A stretch of DNA of 28,728 nucleotides from Bacillota bacterium (GTDB lineage: Bacteria > Bacillota > Clostridia > Acetivibrionales > DSM-1351), in assembly GCA_023439045.1 (NCBI GenBank), contig JAEXOY010000041.1, positions 1-28,728 of the forward strand, written 5' to 3'. The translations under genes were made by a program, and so were the position numbers. Shown piece by piece: positions 15,064 to 22,368 of the stretch. Each line of letters opens with the position of its first letter. Within the stretch, counting starts at the first letter, position 1. The notes under the pieces are model-generated. The model ran no database searches. It saw only the letters and a list, made by a program, of their open reading frames with translations, and had not been told where the DNA came from.

Positions 15064-16506
15064 TTGAAGGAAAGAATCAATTTGTCTATGTTAACCGATT
15101 TTTATGAACTTACAATGGCAAACGGATTTATAGAGAATGGAATTTCGGATAGAGAAGCTTGCTTTGATATGTTTTTTAGAAAGGTACCTGATAATGGCGG
15201 ATTTGCAATTATGGCAGGTATAGAACAGCTTTTAGAGTATATAAAAAACCTAAATTTCTCTCAGGCTGATATTGAATACTTGAGAAATAAGAATTTATTC
15301 TGTGAGCAGTTTCTTGAGTATTTGGCCAATTTTAAGTTTGAATGCGATATCTGGGCGGTTCCCGAAGGAATGCCAATTTTCCCTGGTGAACCAATTGTTG
15401 TAGTAAAAGGACCTTTGCTGCAAGCCCAATTTATAGAGACTGTGGTACTGCTTACTATAAACCATCAAAGCCTTATCGCAACAAAGGCAAACAGAATTGT
15501 AAGAGCAGCTGACGGACGACCTGTAATGGAATTCGGCTCTAGACGAGCTCAGGGCTATGATGGAGCAATTTATGGAGCAAGAGCAGCATATATAGGTGGT
15601 TGTTTCGGGACTGCATGTACTACCGCTGAACAACATTTTAATATTCCTGCACTCGGAACGATGGCACATAGCTGGGTTCAATTATTTCCCACAGAGCTAG
15701 AAGCCTTTAGGGCGTATGCTAAAACATATCCAAACAGCTGCACTCTTTTGGTAGATACCTATAATGTGCTAAAGTCAGGCGTACCAAATGCAATTAAGGT
15801 ATTTAACGAAGAGGTGGTTACTAGGGGCTGTCGGCCAAAAGGAATAAGGATAGATTCGGGTGATATCACCTATTTGTCAAAGCAGGCAAGAAAGATGCTA
15901 GATGATGCGGGCTTTCCTGATTGCAAGATTGTAGCTTCCAATTCACTGGACGAGTATATTATCAGGGATATTCTTATCCAAGGAGCTTGCATTGATTTGT
16001 TTGGAGTAGGAGAAAGACTGATAACGTCCCGCTCTGAACCAGTATTTGGCGGAGTATATAAGCTTTCGGCGATTGAAGAAAATGGAAGGTTAGCACCTCG
16101 GCTTAAACTGAGTGAAAATGTAGGAAAGATTACCAACCCTGGCTTTAAACAAACTTGGAGATTGTACGACAAAGACACAAACAAGGCAATAGCTGATGTA
16201 ATTACTTTATTTGATGAGACTATTGATGATTCAAAACCCTATAAGCTGTTTCATCCAGAGCATACATGGAAAACAAAGACCATTACCAACTATTATGCCA
16301 AGCCAATATTAGAGAAAATTGTTGAACGAGGAAACATAATAGATAAAGGTAAAAGTCTTCAGGAAATTAAAAGCTTTAGTGAACAGGAAATAGGTAAGCT
16401 GTGGGAAGAGGTGCTTAGATTTGAGAATCCTCACACCTACTATGTTGACCTGTCTCAAAAGCTTTGGGATATAAAGAACGAAATATTAAAGAGCTTTGAG
16501 CTTTGA
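15064..16506 (+). CDS. pncB: nicotinate phosphoribosyltransferase
   Basis: This enzyme makes nicotinate mononucleotide from nicotinate and phosphoribosyl pyrophosphate, the entry step of NAD salvage. The product (480 aa) opens with LTDFYELTMANGF (residues 10-22) and has FGSRRAQG (157-164), GTMAHSW with the phospho-accepting His (H202), LLVDTYN (228-234) and IRIDSGD (261-267), all family signatures. TTG at 15064 is chosen because AGAAAGGGTG ends six bases before it; the upstream in-frame GTG at 15055 sits on top of that ribosome site. A structured RNA candidate lies in the leader. It converges on the TraB-like gene with only six bases between the stop codons. Confidence 0.94.
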   Translation: MKERINLSMLTDFYELTMANGFIENGISDREACFDMFFRKVPDNGGFAIMAGIEQLLEYIKNLNFSQADIEYLRNKNLFCEQFLEYLANFKFECDIWAVPEGMPIFPGEPIVVVKGPLLQAQFIETVVLLTINHQSLIATKANRIVRAADGRPVMEFGSRRAQGYDGAIYGARAAYIGGCFGTACTTAEQHFNIPALGTMAHSWVQLFPTELEAFRAYAKTYPNSCTLLVDTYNVLKSGVPNAIKVFNEEVVTRGCRPKGIRIDSGDITYLSKQARKMLDDAGFPDCKIVASNSLDEYIIRDILIQGACIDLFGVGERLITSRSEPVFGGVYKLSAIEENGRLAPRLKLSENVGKITNPGFKQTWRLYDKDTNKAIADVITLFDETIDDSKPYKLFHPEHTWKTKTITNYYAKPILEKIVERGNIIDKGKSLQEIKSFSEQEIGKLWEEVLRFENPHTYYVDLSQKLWDIKNEILKSFEL

Positions 16507-16512
16507 AGATCT

Positions 16513-17472
16513 TTACTTTGATGTAGTATTATCTTGCTCTTGTTCTAGCTGCTTAACGGTATAACCCTTAACGGTAAGCAGCTTTATTATATTTGTTTCG
16601 CCAGTTATAATGCCCGCACTTACTACTGCAAAATACTTACCGCCTTCTTTTAAGTACTTATCCAAGCAATCACCCATTTTGATGCTCCTATCATAGTACA
16701 TAACCTTATAGTAGCTTTCATATATATCCCTTTTATTATCGTCAAATATCAGTTTTTTCATTGTATCAGTATTTCCTGTAGCCCAGGCGTCATACATTCC
16801 CTGTACCTTCTTTGCGACAGTAGATGAAGCATCTATATTATTTGAAAGCATTTGTATCTGTACATAGTAAGATTGGCTCGCTAAAGCCTTGTACTGTTGT
16901 TCAGGGGTTTCCATCTCCAAAACGGGCTTTTTATCAGTTTTGGCTTTTGCTATAAAGTTAGCATCCATTGGTTCTTGAGACTTTTTAAGGGTTTCTTTAA
17001 GTACCATGTTTTGAAGTAATAAATCAATAACCCAAGGTTTATACTTAATAAAGGACTCAATGCCGTATTTATTATTGGACTTTTTCTTTAAAGAAGAATC
17101 AACTTTCTTGTATATAGCAGGTGTAAGCTGCTTGCTTAGGGTATAGTTTTTTGGAAGCATTCCATACTTGGTCAGATATTTCTGTATGTCAGTATTTGTT
17201 AGCAGGTCGGCATCGCTCTCTACTATTAATTTCTCGCATGAATTGTAGGCAGCATCAATTTGCTTATTTAGAGGATAAGACACGCTATCAGGAAGTGAAA
17301 CTGAGCCTAATATATAGATAATATTTTTACCGGAAGTATCGTCCTTGGGGGTAACCTCCCACATAAATAACTTCTTGGCAGTACTTTGATCATTTGCGGC
17401 AAGAACTGAAAAATTCGACAACACCAGTGATAAGCTCAAAAGTAGGCATAAAAGTATCTTACATCTTTTCAT
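16513..17472 (-). CDS. secreted TraB/GumN-family protein lacking both signature histidines
   Basis: The 319-aa product has a signal peptide (MKRCKILLCLLLSLSLVLSN, cleaved near LAA-ND) and follows the TraB/GumN layout: an opening WEVTP with YILGSVSLPD, then KLIVESD, a middle LEMETPEQQYKAL and a closing YFAVVSAGIITGETNIIKLL...GYTV. Family members (including Tiki proteases) carry two GxxH motifs, GTIH and GAGH, that bind metal. Here they read GSVS (56-59) and SAGI (285-288), so both His are gone while the Glu of VES (E85) remains. It is probably a non-catalytic relative. The ATG at 17472 follows GAAAGGAT at ten bases; an upstream ATG at 17484 overlaps that ribosome site. Function is unknown. Confidence 0.78.
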   Translation of the reverse strand: MKRCKILLCLLLSLSLVLSNFSVLAANDQSTAKKLFMWEVTPKDDTSGKNIIYILGSVSLPDSVSYPLNKQIDAAYNSCEKLIVESDADLLTNTDIQKYLTKYGMLPKNYTLSKQLTPAIYKKVDSSLKKKSNNKYGIESFIKYKPWVIDLLLQNMVLKETLKKSQEPMDANFIAKAKTDKKPVLEMETPEQQYKALASQSYYVQIQMLSNNIDASSTVAKKVQGMYDAWATGNTDTMKKLIFDDNKRDIYESYYKVMYYDRSIKMGDCLDKYLKEGGKYFAVVSAGIITGETNIIKLLTVKGYTVKQLEQEQDNTTSK

Positions 17473-17523
17473 TACAAGGTTCATCCTTTCATTTTGCTAA
17501 ATATAAGTAAAATTGAAAATTAG

Positions 17524-17552
17524 TTGAAAAAACATTGAAAATTTAATACTAT
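17524..17552 (+). promoter_or_regulatory. promoter of the GH3 gene
   Basis: TTGAAA (17524-17529) and TACTAT (17547-17552) are spaced 17 bp, in the 159-bp divergent region between the TraB-like and GH3 genes. The -10 matches four of six consensus bases. Confidence 0.42.
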
Positions 17553-17631
17553 TAGTATAACAATATCATATTTCCCTGGAAGAAATTACAAACTAAATTA
17601 TCCTTTTAAAACTTTTAAGGAGCGAGAGAAT

Positions 17632-19536
17632 TTGAAAAGAATTATTTCTATTTTTATCATGTCTATCTTACTTGCTACTAGTGTAACAGGATGCTTCTCA
17701 GCGGATGAAAGCAGCGGGAGTTCAGCAGCTTCGGATTCATCAACTACATCTATAAGTGCTAAATCACAACAAAATTCTAATCAGACTAGGTATGACAAGA
17801 CACTTTCAATTGACCAAAACATTACGAATTTTCTAGATTCAATGAGCTTACGCCAGAAAGTTGGTCAGATGGTACAAGTTGAAATGTCCTACATATCACC
17901 TGAAGAAGTAAAAGAATACGGAATAGGGTCTATGTTTGCTGCGGGAGGCTCCTTAGCAGGAGAAAACCGTCCAGAGGACTGGATGGCTACCATAAATAAG
18001 TACAAAAAGGCAGCACTAGACAGCGAGCAAAAAATACCACTTGCTTTTGGTATTGATGCTGTACATGGCAGTAATTTCTTGCAGGATGAGGTAGTATTTC
18101 CACATAACATTGGGTTAGGTGCAAGTGGAGATGCGGAATTAGCTGGGAAGATAGCGGCAACCACCGCAAACCAGTTAAAAACGTTGGGCTTTGATTGGAA
18201 TTTCTCACCTTGTGTTGCAGTGAGTAAGGATATTCGTTGGGGTCGTGTCTACGAAAGCTTTGGAGAGAATCCAGATTTAGTCACCATTATGTCAATCCCA
18301 ATTATTAAGAATTACCAGGAAAATGGCATTATTGCATGCGCAAAGCATTTTGCTGCGGATGGTGCTGTACAGTATGGAACGGGTGACAGTGGATATCTCA
18401 TTGATCAAGGCAATGTAGATATCTCTAGCAGTGAGTTGGAGAAATATTATCTTTCAGTATATCAGGAGGCAATTACTGCGGGAGTAAAATCAATAATGGT
18501 TTCGTATAGTAGTATAAATGGTCAGAAAAACCATACAAACAAAGATCTAATCCAAAACACTCTTAAAAATAAAATGGGCTTTCAGGGTATTGTCATTAGT
18601 GACTATCAAGGTGTTCATCAGGTATCGGGTGGGACTCTAGAACAGAAAGTCATTTCATCTGTAAATGCTGGCCTAGATGTAATTATGGAGGGTGAGCAGT
18701 GGAGAGAATGCTATGAGGCAATCGTTTCAGGAGTTGAAAATAAGTATATCAGTATTCAGAGAATTGATGATGCAGTTAGCAGAGTACTCAGGGTCAAGAT
18801 AGAAATGGGTATGTTTAACTCGATGAACACTGCACCAACATATACACTTAGAAGACAGGATACAATAGAGCTAGCACAAAAAGCCGTTAGAAGCTCTTTA
18901 GTGTTGCTAAAGAATGATAATAGTATTCTTCCCCTTGAACCAAACGGTAAAATTGGCGTTATTGGACCGGCAGCCAATAATATTGGGGTGCAGTGCGGCG
19001 GTTGGACGAAGGATTGGCAAGGAGCACAGGACTCTGGAAATAATAATAGATGGACGAAGGGAACTTCAATTCTAGAAGGTTTCACAGAAATAGCATCAAA
19101 AAATGGAGGTCAAATTATTACTGATGTAAATAAGCTAAATGAAGCTGATGTAGTAGTTGTGGCTATTGGGGAATATCCTTATGCCGAGGGAAAAGGAGAT
19201 GCCGAGACTCTAACACTTGATGGAAGTACTGCACTTGATGAAAATATGCTTGCATTAAAAAATGCATATGAGTCTAAACGACCAGTGGTTGTGATACTGG
19301 TTTCTGGTAGGCCAAGAATTGTAACGGATGATATAGGTAAATGGTCTTCATTTGTTCAGGCTTGGTTACCTGGTACAGAGGGTAAAGCAATCGCACAGGT
19401 TTTGTATGGGGATTATCAGTTTACCGGTAGATTACCTGTATCATGGCCGAGAGATGACAAGCAGCTACCGTATTCAATAATTGACAATAAAAACGATAAT
19501 GTTTTATTCTCATACGGGTACGGGCTTGGACAATAA
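17632..19536 (+). CDS. GH3 beta-glucosidase-type lipoprotein
   Basis: GH3 enzymes cut single glucose (or xylose) units from beta-oligosaccharides with retention. The 634-aa product starts with a lipoprotein signal (MKRIISIFIMSILLATSVTGC, lipid on C21) and a Ser-rich linker (24-50), so it is tethered on the outer face of the membrane. The TIM barrel has the KHF motif (238-240) and the nucleophile D324 in VISDYQGV. The second domain shows GPAANN and GEYPYAEGKGD with the likely acid/base E519, as in barley exoglucanase ExoI. The start is TTG with AAGGAG nine bases upstream. Glucosidase acting on cello- or laminari-oligosaccharides is likeliest; xylosidase is less likely. Confidence 0.94.
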   Translation: MKRIISIFIMSILLATSVTGCFSADESSGSSAASDSSTTSISAKSQQNSNQTRYDKTLSIDQNITNFLDSMSLRQKVGQMVQVEMSYISPEEVKEYGIGSMFAAGGSLAGENRPEDWMATINKYKKAALDSEQKIPLAFGIDAVHGSNFLQDEVVFPHNIGLGASGDAELAGKIAATTANQLKTLGFDWNFSPCVAVSKDIRWGRVYESFGENPDLVTIMSIPIIKNYQENGIIACAKHFAADGAVQYGTGDSGYLIDQGNVDISSSELEKYYLSVYQEAITAGVKSIMVSYSSINGQKNHTNKDLIQNTLKNKMGFQGIVISDYQGVHQVSGGTLEQKVISSVNAGLDVIMEGEQWRECYEAIVSGVENKYISIQRIDDAVSRVLRVKIEMGMFNSMNTAPTYTLRRQDTIELAQKAVRSSLVLLKNDNSILPLEPNGKIGVIGPAANNIGVQCGGWTKDWQGAQDSGNNNRWTKGTSILEGFTEIASKNGGQIITDVNKLNEADVVVVAIGEYPYAEGKGDAETLTLDGSTALDENMLALKNAYESKRPVVVILVSGRPRIVTDDIGKWSSFVQAWLPGTEGKAIAQVLYGDYQFTGRLPVSWPRDDKQLPYSIIDNKNDNVLFSYGYGLGQ

Positions 19537-19554
19537 ACACAGTTAACATAAGAG

Positions 19555-19739
19555 TTATGCACAAAGTTATGCACATTATCCACACAAGTTTTTCACAAGG
19601 TTATTTGAGAAATAAAAGGCTTAAAAACCCTAGTATAAGTGAGTTTCACGCATGTGGGCGTCACTGACTTTCACTAATAAACTCAATTGTTAACATATTC
19701 ACATCACAGAAAGTATGAATTATTCATAACTTATCAACA
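19555..19739 (+). promoter_or_regulatory. cluster of DnaA-box motifs
   Basis: Three boxes fitting TTATNCACA lie within 30 bp on one strand: TTATGCACA (19555), TTATGCACA (19567) and the perfect TTATCCACA (19576). One-mismatch relatives follow at 19589 (TTTTTCACA), 19695 (ATATTCACA), 19719 (TTATTCATA) and 19731 (TTATCAACA). A hairpin AGTGA...CGC...GCG...TCACT (19638-19665) lies between. The region is AT-rich, has no real gene, and is not next to dnaA or dnaN within this window. Confidence 0.6.
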
Positions 19740-19754
19740 GAATATCAAGAAAAA

Positions 19755-19792
19755 TAAAAAAGAGACTGTGGAAAACCCACAGTCTCTAGCAT
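19755..19792 (-). terminator. terminator of the zinc-ribbon gene
   Basis: On the minus strand AGAGACTGTGG pairs with CCACAGTCTCT across a GTTTT loop and is followed by TTTTTATTTTT. It lies just past the stop codon. Confidence 0.92.
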
Positions 19793-19797
19793 TACTA

Positions 19798-20100
19798 TTA
19801 AACTTCCTCGTCCTCGGCTTCGCTTTCGTCCTCGAGATCGTCATCCTCCACAACCAGACCTTTCTCATTTTCATCAAGACGTTCTTGATATTCGTCAATG
19901 AGGTAAGCAGCGTCAGTTTTACTCATGATGTCAAAATTCATCTCGCTTACATCTTCTCCTAATTGTTCTGCTAATTCCTTAATGTAATCAATTTGTTGAG
20001 CTGTAGCTAATTCTACTAAAGATTTAACATGCTGGTCACATTTCTTGTTGGTGCAGTTTCCGTTGATCTTCAAGGAACCGCATTTTGGACAAAATTCCAT
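19798..20100 (-). CDS. 100-aa zinc-ribbon protein with acidic tail
   Basis: The product starts MEFCPKCGSLKINGNCTNKKC: four cysteines at 4, 7, 16 and 21 form a CxxC...CxxxxC zinc ribbon. A helical middle part follows (about 25-78, TAQQIDYIKELAEQLGE), then a strongly acidic tail of Glu and Asp to the end. The ATG at 20100 is chosen because GGGGTGAT is seven bases upstream; a GTG four codons earlier lies inside that ribosome site. It has its own terminator and sits beside the DnaA-box cluster. Zinc ribbons of this type often contact nucleic acid or protein complexes, but no function is known to me. Confidence 0.75.
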   Translation of the reverse strand: MEFCPKCGSLKINGNCTNKKCDQHVKSLVELATAQQIDYIKELAEQLGEDVSEMNFDIMSKTDAAYLIDEYQERLDENEKGLVVEDDDLEDESEAEDEEV

Positions 20101-20251
20101 AAATCTTATCACCCCGTAAAATTATTGCTTTGTTATATTAGTCAGGTAGTGGACTTCATTATTAATATAATAAATGCTAATGATTTTATTGTAAATATAA
20201 ATTTTTAAAATTTGCCATATTTCCTGAAAAAATAGTAACCAATATCTTAGG

Positions 20252-20815
20252 CTAGTATCTTGAGTTATTTGCTATACTGGTAAGAAGCTTTCCTATAGCC
20301 TTGAAGATTAAGAAGGTGACAACAGAATTAAGCCCAGCCTTTATCAGATTGAAAGGTAATAGTACAGGTACAATTAATTCTTTTACCGCTGAAACAGGCA
20401 TACCTGTAAATAGAGGGTAGAATACAAGGTTTGCTGGAATCATTACTGCCGTCATCGCAATAGTCCCTAACACCAAACCTACTAAAAGTCCACCTGTAGT
20501 CTTTTTAAACTTATAGACGCTAGCTGATACACTTACAAGTACAACTGCGGCAATAACGTGCATTATTAGTCCGATCCAGCCACTTCCAGAGCTTACTGTT
20601 GCAAACTGAATAAATGCTGTAACTACAGCTAAAATAATGCCCGATACTGGCCCAAATATTAGCCCTCCAATTATAATTGGAATATCTGATGGTTCATATT
20701 CCATCATTGGTGCAGCTGGAATAATGGGAAATCTTATAATCATAATCAATACTATCGATATAGCTGTAAGCACCCCCATTATTACTAGCTTCCTCAAATT
20801 CTTGTTCATTGACAT
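20252..20815 (-). CDS. ribU: riboflavin ECF transporter S component RibU
   Basis: RibU is the substrate-binding membrane part of an energy-coupling-factor transporter and takes up riboflavin together with shared EcfA/EcfT proteins encoded elsewhere. The 187-aa product has about five to six hydrophobic segments (LVIMGVLTAISIVLIMII, IPIIIGGLIFGPVSGIILAVVTAF, LIMHVIAAVVLVSV, GLLVGLVLGTIAMTAVMIPA, a C-terminal FNLIKAGLNSVVTFLIF), and the typical MMEYEPSDIP and GPVSG stretches. The identity is confirmed by an FMN riboswitch and terminator in its leader. The ATG follows GAGGTG at five bases; a second in-frame ATG lies two codons downstream. Confidence 0.95.
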   Translation of the reverse strand: MSMNKNLRKLVIMGVLTAISIVLIMIIRFPIIPAAPMMEYEPSDIPIIIGGLIFGPVSGIILAVVTAFIQFATVSSGSGWIGLIMHVIAAVVLVSVSASVYKFKKTTGGLLVGLVLGTIAMTAVMIPANLVFYPLFTGMPVSAVKELIVPVLLPFNLIKAGLNSVVTFLIFKAIGKLLTSIANNSRY

Positions 20816-20916
20816 TTTTACACCTCGTCCTTTCTTTTCTAATATGGTGGTTTTTAGATGGTTCTACAACAAGAAAATGCTGCGTAAAATGGGAAATATC
20901 TGGAACTCCAATACGC

Positions 20917-20950
20917 TAAAAAACCCTGTGATAAATATAATCACAGGGCA
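20917..20950 (-). terminator. riboswitch-controlled terminator before ribU
   Basis: On the minus strand CCCTGTGAT pairs with ATCACAGGG across a 7-base loop and is followed by TTTTTT. It lies between the FMN aptamer and the ribU start, so it is the expression platform: FMN binding should favour termination. Confidence 0.9.
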
Positions 20951-20970
20951 TAAAATACACTTGTATAACC

Positions 20971-21092
20971 ATCTTCTTTCATCCAGACTGTACTGTCGGC
21001 CACGGAATCTCACCATGTCAGCTTTCGCTCGCGGGCTAATGCCTATCTTGGCATATTACCGCCGGTAGGGAATTTAACCCTGCCCTGAAGAT
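20971..21092 (-). ncRNA. FMN riboswitch (RFN element)
   Basis: The minus strand carries the full RFN consensus: GGGCAGGGTTAAATTCCC, then ACCGGCGGT, AGCCCGCGAGC, TGGTGAGATTCC, GGCCGACAGTACAGTCTGGATG and the closing stem ATCTTC/GAAGAT. The conserved hexastem layout is complete. It senses flavin mononucleotide and controls ribU through the terminator downstream. Confidence 0.98.
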
Positions 21093-21203
21093 AAAAATAT
21101 TAAGTTTAGGAACACTACATTAATTGCGATTAAGCAATATTAAATTTGTAACTTAATCCATTGCATTCTAACCATACTCTATGTATATGTAGCATTTGTT
21201 AAA

Positions 21204-21231
21204 AGTATAACATAAAATTGAAAGTAGTCAA
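21204..21231 (-). promoter_or_regulatory. promoter of the riboswitch-ribU transcript
   Basis: On the minus strand TTGACT (21226-21231) and TATACT (21204-21209) are spaced 16 bp. Transcription would begin near 21197, about 100 bases before the FMN aptamer. Confidence 0.6.
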
Positions 21232-21379
21232 TGCTTTTATTAACCAAATTAATAAAAAATCATAGCTAAAATAAATATTTTACAATGCATTTATTAGAAA
21301 ATAGATTAATTATCTAAAAATATGTTAGAATGTAAATATTAGAAGTAATAAATTCCATACCAAGAGAGGATCATAAAAA

Positions 21380-22255
21380 ATGAAGGTACGCAAAGCTATA
21401 ATACCAGCAGCTGGTTTAGGTACCAGATTTCTACCTGCAACAAAGGCAACTCCCAAGGAAATGATTCCTATAGTGGACAAGCCCACCATTCAATATATTG
21501 TTGAGGAAGCTGCAGCTGCAGGCATTGAAGATATTTTGGTTATTTCGGGAAGGAATAAAAGAGCGATAGAGGATCATTTTGATAAATCTTATGAACTTGA
21601 AGAAGAACTATCAAGAAAGGGGAAAAGCGAGCTTCTAGAGGTGGTGGAGAACATATCCAACATGGCAAACATTCATTACATCAGGCAAAAGGAAGCAAAG
21701 GGCTTAGGGCATGCCATATACTGTGCAAAATCCTTCATAGGCGATGAGCCGTTTGCGGTGCTGTTAGGAGATGATATTGTTAAGTCAGAAACCCCTTGTA
21801 TAAAGCAGCTTATGGATGTTTATAATGAATACCATACCTCAATCCTCGGCGTGCAAAAGATCCCATTACAGGATGTCCCCAAGTATGGCATTATAAATGC
21901 AAATCAGATAGAGGAGAGGGTATATAAGGTAAAGGGCTTAGTAGAAAAGCCTGACATCGAACATGCTCCCTCAAACATAGCTATCCTCGGAAGGTATATA
22001 ATTTCACCAAGAATATTTCAACACTTAGAGAATGCTACACCTGGTAAGAACGGAGAAATATGGCTGACAGATGCTCTTGAGAAGCTTATAGCACAAGAAG
22101 CCATGTATGCTTTTGACTTCGAGGGGGACAGATATGATGTGGGGGATAGAATAGGATTCTTGAAAGCAACAGTGGAATTTGCCCTCAATAGAGAGGAACT
22201 AAGAGGCGAATTCTCATCCTTCCTAAAGAGCACAGTACAACGTTTGGGAGAATAG
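21380..22255 (+). CDS. galU: UTP-glucose-1-phosphate uridylyltransferase
   Basis: GalU joins UTP and glucose 1-phosphate to make UDP-glucose for cell-wall and exopolysaccharide synthesis; its substrate is the same sugar phosphate that the GH94 phosphorylase would produce. The 291-aa product shows the nucleotide-binding opening AAGLGTRFLPATKATPKEM (residues 10-28), DKPTIQYIVEEA, LGDDIV (the Mg-binding Asp pair), GLVEKP and GEIWLTDAL, all GalU signatures. The ATG follows GAGAGGATC. It is a single-gene unit ending in a bidirectional terminator. Confidence 0.97.
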   Translation: MKVRKAIIPAAGLGTRFLPATKATPKEMIPIVDKPTIQYIVEEAAAAGIEDILVISGRNKRAIEDHFDKSYELEEELSRKGKSELLEVVENISNMANIHYIRQKEAKGLGHAIYCAKSFIGDEPFAVLLGDDIVKSETPCIKQLMDVYNEYHTSILGVQKIPLQDVPKYGIINANQIEERVYKVKGLVEKPDIEHAPSNIAILGRYIISPRIFQHLENATPGKNGEIWLTDALEKLIAQEAMYAFDFEGDRYDVGDRIGFLKATVEFALNREELRGEFSSFLKSTVQRLGE

Positions 22256-22319
22256 AAGATGTGTGGAAATAGAAGACGTTTTAGGAGCAGTATACAATAT
22301 TGGTAAATAGCAAAATATA

Positions 22320-22354
22320 AAAAACCAAAGGAACAAAATCATTCCTTTGGTTTT
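22320..22354. terminator. bidirectional terminator between galU and phosphodiester glycosidase
   Basis: AAAACCAAAGGAA pairs with TTCCTTTGGTTTT across a 7-8 base loop. It serves both convergent genes. Confidence 0.9.
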
Positions 22355-22368
22355 ATTCATTTTATGAG

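Noticed and set aside
17567..17590. TTTCCCTGGAAGAAA before the GH3 gene as a second CelR-like operator
   Set aside because: Only a short imperfect dyad; its arms do not match TGGGA/TCCCA.
19687..19962. Plus-strand 91-codon frame near the DnaA boxes
   Set aside because: It crosses the terminator and the antisense of the zinc-ribbon gene, and has no ribosome site.
20637..21068. Plus-strand 143-codon frame opposite ribU and the FMN riboswitch
   Set aside because: It is antisense to a confident gene, a terminator and a riboswitch, and has no ribosome site.
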